Positions 1 through 9,082 of a stretch of DNA of 10,877 nucleotides are shown here, piece after piece; position 1 is the first letter of the stretch, and each line of letters starts with the position of its first letter. The position numbers and the translations under genes were made by a program. The notes beneath the pieces are model-generated. The model saw only the letters and a program-made list of their open reading frames with translations. It did not search any database and was not told the origin of the DNA. This DNA is from Dinochytrium kinnereticum. Lineage: Eukaryota; Chytridiomycota; Chytridiomycetes; Chytridiales; Chytridiaceae. The stretch lies in NCBI GenBank assembly GCA_027604005.1, contig JADGJT010000509.1, positions 1 to 10,877 on the forward strand, read 5' to 3'.

Positions 1-2
1 TT

Positions 3-221
3 GACGACAAACGTGATGAGTGCTTCAAGTTCGTCAACTCGCGTTTGGGAAGCCAGGCTGACGTTAAGCCCCTTGTTTGCGGGGAGATGCATAAAGCAAA
101 GTATGGCTCCACTGGCTACGAGCAGACCAACCATTGGTGCTCTGTCGGTAAGAACTTTTTAAAGCCAGTCGATCAACCTTTGGAAAGGCAGGAGGTTGCC
201 ACTGCGAAAGTGGAGAGCTGA
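3..221 (+). CDS. 3' end of an unrecognised protein (partial)
   Basis: An open frame enters from the left edge and ends at a TGA at 219-221, giving 72 C-terminal residues. It contains two cysteines in the segments PLVCGEMHKAKYG and NHWCSVG, a further cysteine near the edge (DECFKF), and a charged tail. The frame looks coding because it is uninterrupted and has reasonable composition, but I do not recognise the family. The spaced cysteines with an HWC motif could suit a small secreted or cysteine-rich protein; that is a guess, and no signal peptide is visible because the N-terminus is missing. A splice donor-like GGTAAGAA at 148-155 means the true C-terminus could instead be spliced. An AATAAA at 366-371 could serve as its poly(A) signal. 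Confidence 0.45.
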   Translation, partial: DDKRDECFKFVNSRLGSQADVKPLVCGEMHKAKYGSTGYEQTNHWCSVGKNFLKPVDQPLERQEVATAKVES

Positions 222-607
222 AAGGTCCTCCACTACTTTTGGCCTTGCCTCGTCATCGTGTTCCGCGACAATAGGATTTGTGACCTCCTCAAACAGTAAA
301 TAATACAACAACCAGTTATATGTGATATTATGCAGCGCACGGTTTCTTCAAGTTTGCAATATCTGAATAAAGGCTACAGACGTGAATTCAAGAAGAGTGG
401 CCGTAGGATCCGTATCCACAGCAATGGTCTCGTAAAAAAGATAATCAGTTAATTGGCCTCAAGCATATTTACGTCAGGGTTATGCTTGTGTTAAAAACAG
501 ATCGGTTGATTATCTAACGTTCATCTCAAAAGTATGCTTCTTCCTCTTTGTTTTGACGTTGATTGAGGCTTAGAGATTATCATTTAAGTATAGGAGCCTG
601 AAGAACA
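222..607. other. Intergenic stretch between convergent genes
   Basis: No convincing gene lies in these 386 bases. The stretch should hold the 3' UTRs of the partial plus-strand gene and of the minus-strand acetyltransferase. A 40-codon ATG-to-TAA frame on the plus strand (330-452) encodes a very basic peptide but has no supporting context. AATAAA occurs on the plus strand at 366-371. No tRNA, repeat or strong secondary structure was noticed. Confidence 0.5.
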
Positions 608-1391
608 TTACAGCCTCTTAATGACTCTGGCGGGGTTGCCTGCAACCACAACACGAGGCTCAACGTCCTTGGTGACCACAGAACCGCCTCCGATGACTGC
701 GCCATTTCCAATCGTGACCCCAGGCAAGATGACGGAAGCTCCTCCGATCCACACATCGTTCCCAATAACGATTGGTTTTGCAAGTTCTGGTCCGCCTAGC
801 ACAGCAATAAATAGAGAAAGTATTTGATGTGTCAGTAGTGAAATGTTGACCAAGGATACTCGAGCCCAACCATCTTTCCTGAGCTCTGGATCTAGGGGGT
901 GGTAGGCAGCGTAAATTTGCACGCCTGGGGCAATTAGGACATCGTCCCCTATGGTGACTTTGTTGCAATCCAGAATGGTGACCTGAGATTGATTAAGAGT
1001 GAGCCCGCATCAACGCCATCAGCCATGCAAATGCCCAATTGCTTACCCCGCTGTTCATGTAGACATTCTTCCCCAGAACGATATTTGAGCCCTATTGCAA
1101 CAATGAGAACATCCTCAGCCAAAAAATACCCACATAATCACAGCGAAACGGCGATTCAATGTAAGCCGAGTCGGGGCAGCCCAAAAGTTCTCTCAGGATG
1201 GCCTTCCTCGCAGGATCATCCGCTGGAACCTCGTCCAGCTTGTTGAGACGTGCGCACAACAGACGCGCTCTGTCTCGCATCAGCGTCAGCTCCTTGTTGA
1301 ATCCGTAGTAGAGCTCGCCGGCGAGCATCATGTCGTGCTCTGTGCGCGCGTCGTCGGCGGTGGGCAGCTGTGGTCGCTTGAGGGGATGCAT
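608..1391 (-). CDS. Maltose/galactoside O-acetyltransferase family protein
   Basis: Exons on the minus strand: 1391-1134, 1091-1047, 982-871 and 795-608, total 603 nt, 200 residues, the usual length for the LacA/Maa/NodL family. These cytosolic enzymes transfer acetyl from acetyl-CoA to a sugar hydroxyl; the substrate here cannot be read from sequence. The N-terminal Mac domain is present (MLAGELY near residue 22, [12 protein letters not shown] near 78-89), followed by a left-handed beta-helix with hexapeptide repeats ([52 protein letters not shown]). The catalytic histidine is H129 in YHPLDPELR. Splicing is supported because each junction restores the family sequence: DY-GSN, NSG-VTILD, and [10 protein letters not shown]. 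Intron 3 has a CTGAC branch site. Intron 1 (42 nt, donor GTGGGT) and intron 2 (64 nt, donor GTAAGC) are the other two. Start chosen at ATG 1391, about 20 residues before the conserved MLAGELY. Function class is secure, physiological role unknown. Confidence 0.9.
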
Positions 1392-1480
1392 GGCGAAAGG
1401 GTCGGACTTGTCATACAGTGCCTCTTAGCGAATTTCCCCAAACTTTTGTCAGAGGAATCTAGCAGTAGGTGTCGACCGCG

Positions 1481-1520
1481 ATCCATCCATCCCATCCATC
1501 CCATCCATCCATCCCATCCA
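1481..1520. repeat. CCAT/CCCAT microsatellite
   Basis: About 40 bases are made of alternating four-base CCAT and five-base CCCAT units. On the minus strand this is a purine-rich ATGG/ATGGG tract. It lies between the divergent acetyltransferase and RPS2 genes, so length variation could affect either promoter; that effect is inference. Confidence 0.9.
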
Positions 1521-1755
1521 ACCCTTCGTTAAGCCCGTCGCTGCTGGGGAGGAACTGATCTGGCTTGCATTGACGGTCATGGCTGCTGGGTCGTTGGCTC
1601 GAGATTTGGCCTTGATCATATAGGGGCAGTTGAGTTTACCACCATAGACGGAGTTGGAACTCCAAGTGCAAGCTGATTGCAGAGATCTCTGAGCAGTCGA
1701 AGCATGGACTCATGCTGTTCACGCTGCCTATTCTCAGGACGTCATGCTCACCTTG

Positions 1756-1778
1756 CTAATGATCATTTCTCCTGACAG
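1756..1778 (+). promoter_or_regulatory. Possible 3' end of a 5'-UTR intron of RPS2
   Basis: CTAAT at 1756-1760 resembles the branch sites used by introns elsewhere in this window, and it is followed by a pyrimidine-rich stretch and CTGACAG ending at 1778, five bases before the RPS2 ATG. A GTTAAG at 1528 could be the donor, which would give a 251-nt leader intron, much longer than the coding introns. The donor is uncertain. Confidence 0.3.
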
Positions 1779-1783
1779 TCAAT

Positions 1784-2644
1784 ATGGCTGACGCAGCATC
1801 GGCCGGACGTGGACGTGGCGCTGGACGTGGACGCCGTGGAGACCGTGGACGTGGACGCGGCCGTGGAAGGAAGGATGACGAGAAGGGTGACTGGTTAGTT
1901 TCTTGAACCTTTGGATATAAATCCACGTTCGATGCTGGAGGAATGGAATCATTGACATCCTTGTGCTCACTTATCCACAGGGTTCCCGTCACCAAGCTGG
2001 GTCGTCTTGTGAAGGACGGAAAGATCAAGTCGATCGAGGAGATCTACTTGTTCTCCCTCCCCATCAAGGAGTACCAGATCGTTGACTTCTTCCTTCCCAA
2101 GCTCAAGGATGAGGTTATGAAGATCATGCCTGTTCAGAAGCAGACCCGTGCCGGTCAGCGTACCAGGTTCAAGGCCTTCGTTGTCATCGGTGACTTCAAC
2201 GGTCACGTCGGTCTCGGTGTCAAGTGCTCCAAGGAAGTCGCCACCGCCATCCGTGGTGCCATCATCCTCGCTAAGCTTACCGTTATTCCCGTCCGTCGTG
2301 GTTACTGGGGTACCATCCTTGGTGAGCCCCACACTGTCCCCTCCAAGGTCACTGGCAAGTGCGGTTCCACTCTCACCCGTCTTGTCCCTGCCCCCCGTGG
2401 TACTGGTATCGTTGCCGCCCCCGTCCCCAAGAAGCTTTTGCAGCTTGCTGGTATCCAGGACTGCTACACCACCTCGCGTGGTTCGACCAAGACCCTTGGT
2501 AACTTCGTCAAGGCTACTTTCCAGGCCATCAGCGAGACCTACGGTTTCCTTACCCCCGATCTCTGGGCCGAGACTCGCTTTGTCAAGTCCCCCTACCAGG
2601 AGTGGAGCGACTTCCTTGCCAAGACCACCAAGAAGCACTACTAG
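1784..2644 (+). CDS. RPS2: 40S ribosomal protein S2 (uS5)
   Basis: Exons 1784-1893 and 1981-2644 total 774 nt, 257 residues. The single 87-nt intron (1894-1980, GTTAGT...CACAG) splits a tryptophan codon ([13 protein letters not shown]). The protein is a structural part of the small ribosomal subunit near the mRNA entry and decoding region. The N-terminus is an RG/RGG-rich tail (residues about 8-29), as in eukaryotic S2 and a typical target of arginine methylation. The core has the S5 double-stranded-RNA-binding fold with the signatures [39 protein letters not shown] and [10 protein letters not shown], then the C-terminal S5 domain ending in [10 protein letters not shown]. Codon use is strongly biased to GTC, GCC, ACC, CGT and AAG, unlike the remodeller next door, as expected for a highly expressed gene. 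Start: ATG 1784, giving MADAAS, typical of S2. Confidence 0.98.
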
Positions 2645-2668
2645 ACGATTGATGCTCACACATTCGTA

Positions 2669-2674
2669 AATAAA
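2669..2674 (+). terminator. Poly(A) signal of RPS2
   Basis: AATAAA begins 25 bases after the RPS2 TAG. It is 61 bases from the AATAAA of the convergent remodeller gene, so the two transcripts probably end close together or overlap. Confidence 0.65.
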
Positions 2675-2734
2675 TCGTCTTAGGATTTGCGATCCTCCTA
2701 ACTATTGCCTGGTCTTTTTCAATCGACTTTTTAC

Positions 2735-2740
2735 TTTATT
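2735..2740 (-). terminator. Poly(A) signal overlapping the remodeller stop codon
   Basis: On the minus strand the coding sequence ends TGAATAAAG: the last base of the stop codon is the first base of AATAAA. The convergent RPS2 stop codon lies 95 bases further on. Confidence 0.6.
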
Positions 2741-5700
2741 CAGTCATCCAGAAACCCTTCGCTCATAAAGAATAGATCATGATCATCCTCCAATTCAGTC
2801 GGGTCCCCAGGCTTTGAGCCTGTATCTTTAGTGAAGACCGGAATATTTCCTTGTTGGGGATGGGAAGGCTGGTTGGTGTTATCCTGCAATGGCATCAAGA
2901 CTGTTTTTGGAAGGCCCGACGCGCTGTCTAGGATTGGCACCGTGCCCATATTTAGAGGTGCCACTATTGGCTCTGGTGTGATTACGCTGTTGCTCGTGGG
3001 TGTGGTTAGTTGCTCTAGTGTTAACGTGCTGCCCTGCCGCGGTAGATCGAGCGCTTTCCGCTCGGCCCGTCTTTCGACCCTGCAGGCTCTTCTCGCGATT
3101 TCTGAATCGTAAGCAGCGGATATGGACGCCTTTTCATCTTCAGTCATCTCAGCGCCGAGTTCCTGAAGGAGGAAGTCTTCTTGAGATTGAACTCTAACGA
3201 GCTCGTCTCCGACTCTAAATAAGATCAATACTTAACAATTGCATCAAATTACTTGTCGATGATGGATCTCTGGAGAACGGTTAATGTTGACGCGAGAAGA
3301 TGGTACCTACGAGCACGGTATCGCCATAGTCAAGCTCGCGATTGAGCTCAGAGGGTGGATCACTTGAAGGGACTTCAAAATAGTTTTTAAACTCTGTCTT
3401 TGAGAATATCAGCGTTGATTCTTTTCGATCAACCACTCTCCTAATATCCTTTAGTCACGAAATAAAAGAGGAACATTTACTAACGTTGCCAAATCAACTT
3501 TCTTCAGGTTATTCTTGTGCAGCTTCTCCTCGATGGTTCCTGACGTGACTAATCGGTATACATAAACCTTTTTCTGCTGACCATATCGGAAAACCTATAA
3601 AATCTCAGCTCAAACATAAAGGCTATCTAAAACCCTAGCTACTGCTTGTTGCTCGTAACTTTGCAGGTTAGATTGGCGTATCAACAAGTATATAAAATTA
3701 CCTAGGATTCCATCCAAAGTCCACCAGAATGACGCGGTTGGCGGATACCAAATTTATTCCCGCCGAGCCAGACTAGTGAAATATCAGTGACTTCCAAAAA
3801 AATGTTTTTTCGCACTTGTGTTGAAATAATAAAGACGTTGAACTCTGACTTTTCTGAGTTAAATTGATCAATAAGATTCTGTCTCGAGTTTTTCCCCTAT
3901 CTCCAATTAATCAGAAATCAAAGTAAAAATATACCGATGTGAGAGTGCTCCCCGTAATGACCAACACTTTGAACTCTTGCATTAACATCTTTGAAATAAA
4001 ATCTGGACGGGGTTAGCTCCACACACAATGAATGATTCACCAATCGAGTCTAAAGACCGTGAGAATAGAAGGACCTTGTCATCAACGGCTGATGCTTTCT
4101 CCACGATCTCTTGAATTATAACCATTTTTGTTGAAAGGGCGGGGTCGTTCCAGTCGATCTCTAGTATTGAAAAAAGAAGAAGAAAGGGTTGAAATGATGA
4201 GGTAATAAACTTCTCCTCCCAACCAATTGAGAGAGGCTAGCCTGGCAATCAATGCGGCTTACCTTCTCGGTCCATGCTTTCAAGGAGCTTAAATGCATTG
4301 GCGGATTCGACTATTGAATGTGCCCTGATACACATGTCTTAGTAAGAAATGGACAGAACTTCTATATTTGTACCCATCAAACCCTATATCAGGATCTAGA
4401 TTCGATTAGCATAGCAAGGTAGAAGGAATTCATACTGGGAAGATCTTCATCTGCTAAAGCTTCTAGCCCTTTCAAGGCCGTGGCGCCTTTGTCCAGCCCG
4501 TTTCGAAGGTTGGTCTAACCAAAAAATTACTGATTATATACCGAGAAAAAAAAGGACCGCATATATATATATAATATACCTTGAAAATTGCTGGGTGATT
4601 GCATAGCACAGAGAATGACATAACCTTTCCGAATATTTTATCCTTGAGAGAGAATTCGAAAACTTTAAGGTATTCCTAAGCAAGTGGTTAAAATCATTTG
4701 CTCCTACGTCAATATAACCTGGTAGATCCTATGTTGTAGTGGTGTGAGTCGGCTAACAACAACGAGCTCAATCTTCTCAGGAAGTGAAGATTTCAAAGGC
4801 GCCGTATCAAGCCTTAGATGTTAAATATGTTGGCTTAAGTAACGGATTAGGTACCTTAGAACTACCGGCTCGATTATTTTAATTAGGACATGTAGCCTTT
4901 CGCGAGATATCTTCTTATCGATGTCTGTCGAGTCATGGAAACTCCCTGTGGATAGATAAAAATAAGGATTCATTCGAACGGCAGACAGGTTGGTTATACC
5001 ATTCATAATAGGGTTGCAATATTGATTTCGAAATTCATCCAGAGTTCCAAGATATCCAGGAACCACAAAGTCAACCTTAAAATTACATATTGAAACATAC
5101 TTGAATAGAAACAAACCATGCACCAATATTCCTCTGAAAAGAAAAGACAGAGTTCAGATTGATCTGTGTGCCAAAAAACAAACCAAGGTTATTCTGCAAA
5201 GGATATCCTGTCAAGCAAACACGCGAGGGAGTCTTGGTTTCATTAAGTCTATTTGTTATCAATGCCTTCGGGTTCTTCAACTAATTATGTTAGAAATATG
5301 ATTTTGAAATCATACAATGTGAGCTTCGTCGCAAATAATAATACTTGGCCCTGGATCGATAAAGCTCCTCCATGCAGCTTTTAGCAATACTTGCTTGGTG
5401 GACTCCGTAGGCTGTGATTCCTGCTCGAGGTTCGAAACACTGACTTCAACATCGCGCTTCGTTAGCAATGCTCTCGCGATGTTATAAGACAGAATAAGAA
5501 CCCCCCCTTCCTCAAACCACTGGTTTACCAAGTTCAAGCGATCCTCCTCAGAGTAGGTTGTACCTATAAAAAGTAAGCTTGAAGATATGTACAAAGTAGA
5601 GACGTAAGGCCAAGATTGATCCAAAGACTTCCTCTCTCTCTTCCCTCGGAATCCATTTCTTGAATTCCAAAATCCTGCAATCTATCAGTAAAACAGAATG

Positions 5701-8700
5701 TTAAACCTTAGCTCACCAGTTCTCCACCAAAATGGCGGGAACTATGATTAGTGCTCTCCGAGTCTTAAAAACATATTAGCCTGAAGTCTCACACAAAATC
5801 ACCTTCAAGTGAGAAGGTAGGAATGCGTTCTCGTCTTGAATCTCGCGAAACAAAGTATATAAAAAGGTCTGTTGTCTTTTCTCAGAAAAAAGGCCGTGCA
5901 ATATTTACATACTATGGTTTGAATCGTTTTCCCTGTATCTTGGTTAAAGAGGCTTCATAGTCACCTTTACCTAGTCCCATGGCATGAGCTAAAATGGAGC
6001 CAGCATGCTTTGCCTCCTCTGATTCACCATCATCGTGTTTAAGCATTAATATGGTCTTCCACATAAAGCGAATGCCATCAATCTATACCACTAAGTGTAA
6101 AACTCATTAACTTGTTGATACCTGATGTGGCTTCAGATGGCGACCGAGAAAATCATCAACGTATATAGGGTTTTCGGTCTCCGAATGGCCAAGGTTGACT
6201 AGAATCTTGCCCAATTCTTAAAAGGAATATCAATTGCCGTTTCGTACCTTGGAGCCTTCTTTTGCTTGATTTTGCCTAGATACATTAAGCAGAATTTTGA
6301 TAAAGAATTTATATACCTCCTGGCTCGCCGACTGATATCCCTTTCCTGCTTCTCTCTTGCATCTCGAAGTCTTCTCACAGCAATGGATTCCGGAACAATA
6401 TCACGGATATCTCGCCTTCCTTTTCTACCGCCACCCTTACCACCTTTTCTCTCCGTTTGCATCACGGCCTCGTCGCCTTCACTCCTGTCCGAATCCAAAA
6501 GAGTCACCACAGGCTTCGGTTTGTGAGGGATTTTTGTCCAATTTGTTAAGGGATAGTCCGGTGGTAGTAGTATATCCTCCTTATCTTGAACACGCTCATA
6601 GCCTTCGGAATCAAATATAGTTCGGGCACCGTTCACAGTAGGAGGTGGTGAAGAAACGATATTTGCGATCTGCTCAGTCCTCCACGTTATAAAGTTTCGG
6701 ATGTTTTCAGTGGAAAGTGGGTCAAGCCGTTGGAAGTCCCTTGCGCAATCCCACTGATCGGATTCACTCGGACAGGTTTTTGCTATGTAAGCACTGTACT
6801 CAAAAAAAAGCTGCCTTTCCTCTCTCAAAAATGTTTCGAGACGGCCATCTCGCCCCAAACTTGGAGTACTGGCGCGAGAAACTGCTTGGGAATACCGCTG
6901 CCTGAAACTTTCAACTGAGACGCAGGGGGTTAAGTTTAAGGTTTTCTATACATAAAACTCACCATCCGAACAATTCTCTTTGAAAAAAGTGTCCACCCGC
7001 AGGTCAAACGTATAACAGTTGAACTTAGTTTGCGCCGGAAGGAAGGTGTTAATAAAATCTGGTGTGATTTCGTTGAAATCATTTTGGCCTTCTCCTTCAG
7101 TTCTTCTCTTTTTTTTAGTTCCGCCCATACCAGGACCCTCGACCGTTCTTTTGACGCCAGAGAGAGAAGAATTATTCAAAGGAAGGATTTCAACGTCACT
7201 AGAGGCAGAGAGAACTTCCGGAAATTCTCTATCGATAGGCGTGTCGGCACATTCCCCATATTCCATTGGGATATGTAGTTTCGGCTCTAACCCATCCGAG
7301 AGAGGAATGACACCTTCATCTTCGGAGGCGATAAAATCGGACCAATGCTCATCGTCACTTTCATATTCACTCTTCTGAGTTTTCTTTAGTGGTGGCCGCT
7401 TTTTGGCGCCGTCGCTCTTGACATCTTTAGCAGGCGCCTCTCCGCGGCTTAATTCTAGCTTCCATCGCAATTCCTCTATGCTTTCAATAGATGGGCGAAG
7501 GTTCTCACACGCTTTTTTTAAGGCTATTAAGCTCCCGTTAGAGGCATCCTTGATTTCCCGTATAAGACGTGGTAAGCGTCGATCGACAATATCTGACAGA
7601 TTCTTTGTCCATTTCTGTACCCCTTGAGCTCTTCTCGTATAGATTATATGTGCTTTAAGCTGCAACTTTGGAAGAATCTTGCTGTACCATGATTGGCGTT
7701 GCTTTTCAATTATATCGCCAATAAGAACGTCTATATCTAATGGATTGTCTGGATAGTTCTGCAAGACCTTCTCCGGGATATAGTCACTTTCGTCGCTAAC
7801 AAGCTCCATATCACTTAGTTTGTCGTCCAAGTTTGTATGGAGTACCATGCTAGATGAAATATCAGCCGCACATGGTTGGGAATCGGGTTTCCTTTTTCTC
7901 TCTAGGGGCCCTGACTTGACACTATCCCTCATATCGCCTACGGTATCGTCAATAAGATAGGACTCTTCTCCCTCTGTTATCGAGATATCCCCATTCGATT
8001 CGTCTGCCGAAGAGATATAGTCGTCGCCATCCTCACCATCATCATCTAAAGGAGATGCTTCTTCATCTTGGACTGGCGTGCGAAGAGACTTAGGGAAATA
8101 ACTTCCCGAGTTATCCCAAAAATCTGAAATAGGAAGAATACTTAGAGATCAGATCTTGATTCTCATTTACACACCTATCACTTTATCGCCGGAGTTTACA
8201 AAGACGTGAACTGGGACTCGGGCCGAACGTAGTTGTGATGGTACTGGGCAGCTCCATATGGCGATCGTAGCTGGTAGCGGCGGATGAAAATTATCTATAT
8301 CCTCTACATAAAGAAGAGGAGATTCCAAGAGCATACGCTTCATTTTTTTCTAACAGGACTAAATCTTTATAGGCACATATCTTATTTTACCTGAACTACA
8401 CGTCGTTGCATAGTATTCAAACCTTCATGCATTAGATTGAAACTGGACATTACATTTACCTTTCGTCATAAAACAAAAGTTCTCTTGCCAGTCAGGGCCT
8501 GGAAATGAGTTTCGAACATTGAAGACACGCTCATCCGACACTTTTTTGGTATAGCTCTCATTTTTTGTGATAACGAATGTCTTTTCTATATAAATTGTAA
8601 ATATCTGGCCATGTCGAATGAGGAAGGGAATACTCACGTTGAAAATCAGAATCATCCGGAGCTGATGGAGCAACTTGTATTGGGAAAACTTTTGAGCCTG

Positions 8701-9027
8701 CATACTCAACAGTGGTGGACTTCAGAGTTGAAATGGCCTCCCAAATCTTTATCTCCATTAGATGTGCCCAACATTCAAATATACCTTGCATCTGAGCCCA
8801 TATGACTTGATTCCAAGGTCTTTCTTTAGCGATGCTTGCGTCACTGCAGCCTCCAGAGTCTCGCCATCAACGTCGTTTTCTGTCATTGCATGAGCAGTTC
8901 ATGTATCTTCGATGAGCCAACCTCGGAATGCCTTCTCAATACTTTGGAGCTTGGATGGATTCAAGTTCAGAGCCCTGAGCCATTGGATCACATCATCTGT
9001 CGTTCGAAGTGTGTGGCATGAGGGCAT
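2740..9027 (-). CDS. SAM-domain SNF2 chromatin remodeller, ATRX/ARIP4 group
   Basis: An ATP-dependent DNA translocase expected to remodel nucleosomes in the nucleus. Hand-built model of 34 exons, 4809 nt, 1602 residues: 9027-8922, 8879-8785, 8746-8638, 8585-8460, 8422-8391, 8349-8175, 8123-6963, 6914-6317, 6275-6248, 6205-6122, 6082-5971, 5932-5913, 5868-5803, 5763-5717, 5674-5604, 5563-5316, 5280-5184, 5133-5117, 5075-5000, 4945-4855, 4812-4719, 4675-4580, 4514-4436, 4395-4374, 4324-4263, 4160-4041, 4002-3935, 3896-3816, 3772-3702, 3658-3634, 3594-3485, 3440-3311, 3269-3253, 3214-2740. Domains: SAM (about 10-75); acidic Ser/Asp/Glu-rich region (about 230-275); basic NLS-like ERKRKP (about 290) and KKKRR (about 550); helicase core (about 830-1375) with LKPHQIDGIRFMW, motif I AHAMGLGKT (K877), II DEAHILKNPK (1022-1031), III LTGYPLQNN, IV DKVLLFSRS, V GSAGINLVSANRVILVDFG, VI ARVFRYGQQK. 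Motif II is intact. GYPLQNN, EEYWCMVDF and FRYGQ are characteristic of the ATRX/ARIP4 branch rather than Snf2, ISWI or CHD. Weakest splice calls: intron 1 (donor GTTGGC), intron 15 (GTCTCT), intron 4 (37 nt). Confidence 0.88.
3550..6145 (-). other. SNF2 helicase core of the remodeller
   Basis: Both RecA-like lobes are present and in order. Lobe 1 carries the Q-like LKPHQ preamble, Walker A split by an intron (GL then GKT), LIIVPAILVENW (Ia), the DEAH box and LTGYPLQNN. Lobe 2 begins after the SRLTPLQHRIY region, followed by CNHPAIF, KVLLFSRS, VITGST, RQNLIDQFN, and motifs V and VI. All key catalytic residues (Lys877 of Walker A, Asp-Glu of DEAH, the two arginines of RVFRYGQ) are visible, so an active ATPase is expected. 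Confidence 0.9.
4561..4577. repeat. AT dinucleotide run inside a remodeller intron
   Basis: An ATATAT run of 17 bases lies next to the 5' splice site of intron 22 (4579-4515). At 65 nt this intron is the second longest of the gene, which fits slippage expansion. It is followed on the minus strand by a T-rich tract. Confidence 0.7.
8723..9000 (-). other. N-terminal SAM domain of the remodeller
   Basis: After removing introns at 8921-8880 and 8784-8747, residues about 10-75 read as a sterile alpha motif: VIQWLRALNL (helix 1), IEKAFRENDVDGETL (F-x-x-x-x-VDG), SLKKDLGIKSYGLRCKI (the LGI-x-x-x-G-x-R signature) and a last helix WEAISTLKS. SAM domains mediate protein oligomerisation and sometimes RNA binding. 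Without splicing, an in-frame TGA at 8901-8899 would interrupt the domain; the 42-nt intron removes it and restores the consensus spacing, supporting the model. Confidence 0.8.
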
Positions 9028-9082
9028 TTTAAAGCCATCCACTCTCGAGGTTGTCAGGTCTCGCTACTGTACAGAATAGATA

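Larger units (their letters stand above)
1392..1783. other. Divergent promoter region, acetyltransferase and RPS2
   Basis: These 392 bases separate two divergent start codons and must contain both promoters. They contain a CCAT/CCCAT microsatellite (1481-1520) and a TATA-like CATATAGG around 1617-1624. A possible 3' splice site ends at 1778. I see no protein-coding frame with family character here, and no clear ribosomal-protein promoter box. Confidence 0.5.

Noticed and set aside
330..452. Small ORF of 40 codons encoding a very basic peptide on the plus strand
   Set aside because: It is short, shows no family resemblance and no promoter or splice context; chance is the simplest explanation, though a missed terminal exon of the left-edge gene cannot be excluded.
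1481..1520. CCAT/CCCAT tract as a CRISPR array or telomere-like repeat
   Set aside because: Units are 4-5 bases with no spacers, and the context is a eukaryotic promoter region; it is a simple microsatellite.
1519..1526. AACCCTT as a ribosomal-protein promoter box (HomolE-like)
   Set aside because: Only a partial match at the edge of a simple repeat, and no partner box was found.
1967..2659. A 230-codon open frame on the minus strand opposite RPS2
   Set aside because: It is the mirror of the strongly biased RPS2 codons (low-complexity Gly/Asp/Thr/Leu product) and has no family character.
2148..2669. A 173-codon Ser/Pro/Leu-rich frame on the plus strand within RPS2
   Set aside because: It is a frame-shifted shadow of RPS2, produced by its C-ending codons.
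6266..6905. Several plus-strand frames of 60-90 codons opposite the remodeller N-terminal half
   Set aside because: They overlap one another and the coding exon, have shadow-like composition, and match no family.
8899..8901. In-frame TGA in the SAM region suggesting a pseudogene
   Set aside because: It lies within a 42-nt intron (8921-8880) whose removal restores the SAM consensus AFRENDVDG and the frame.
2740..9027. Helicase gene broken by many stops and frameshifts, i.e. a decayed remnant
   Set aside because: Every interruption is explained by a GT-AG intron, total length is an exact multiple of three, and all helicase motifs are intact.
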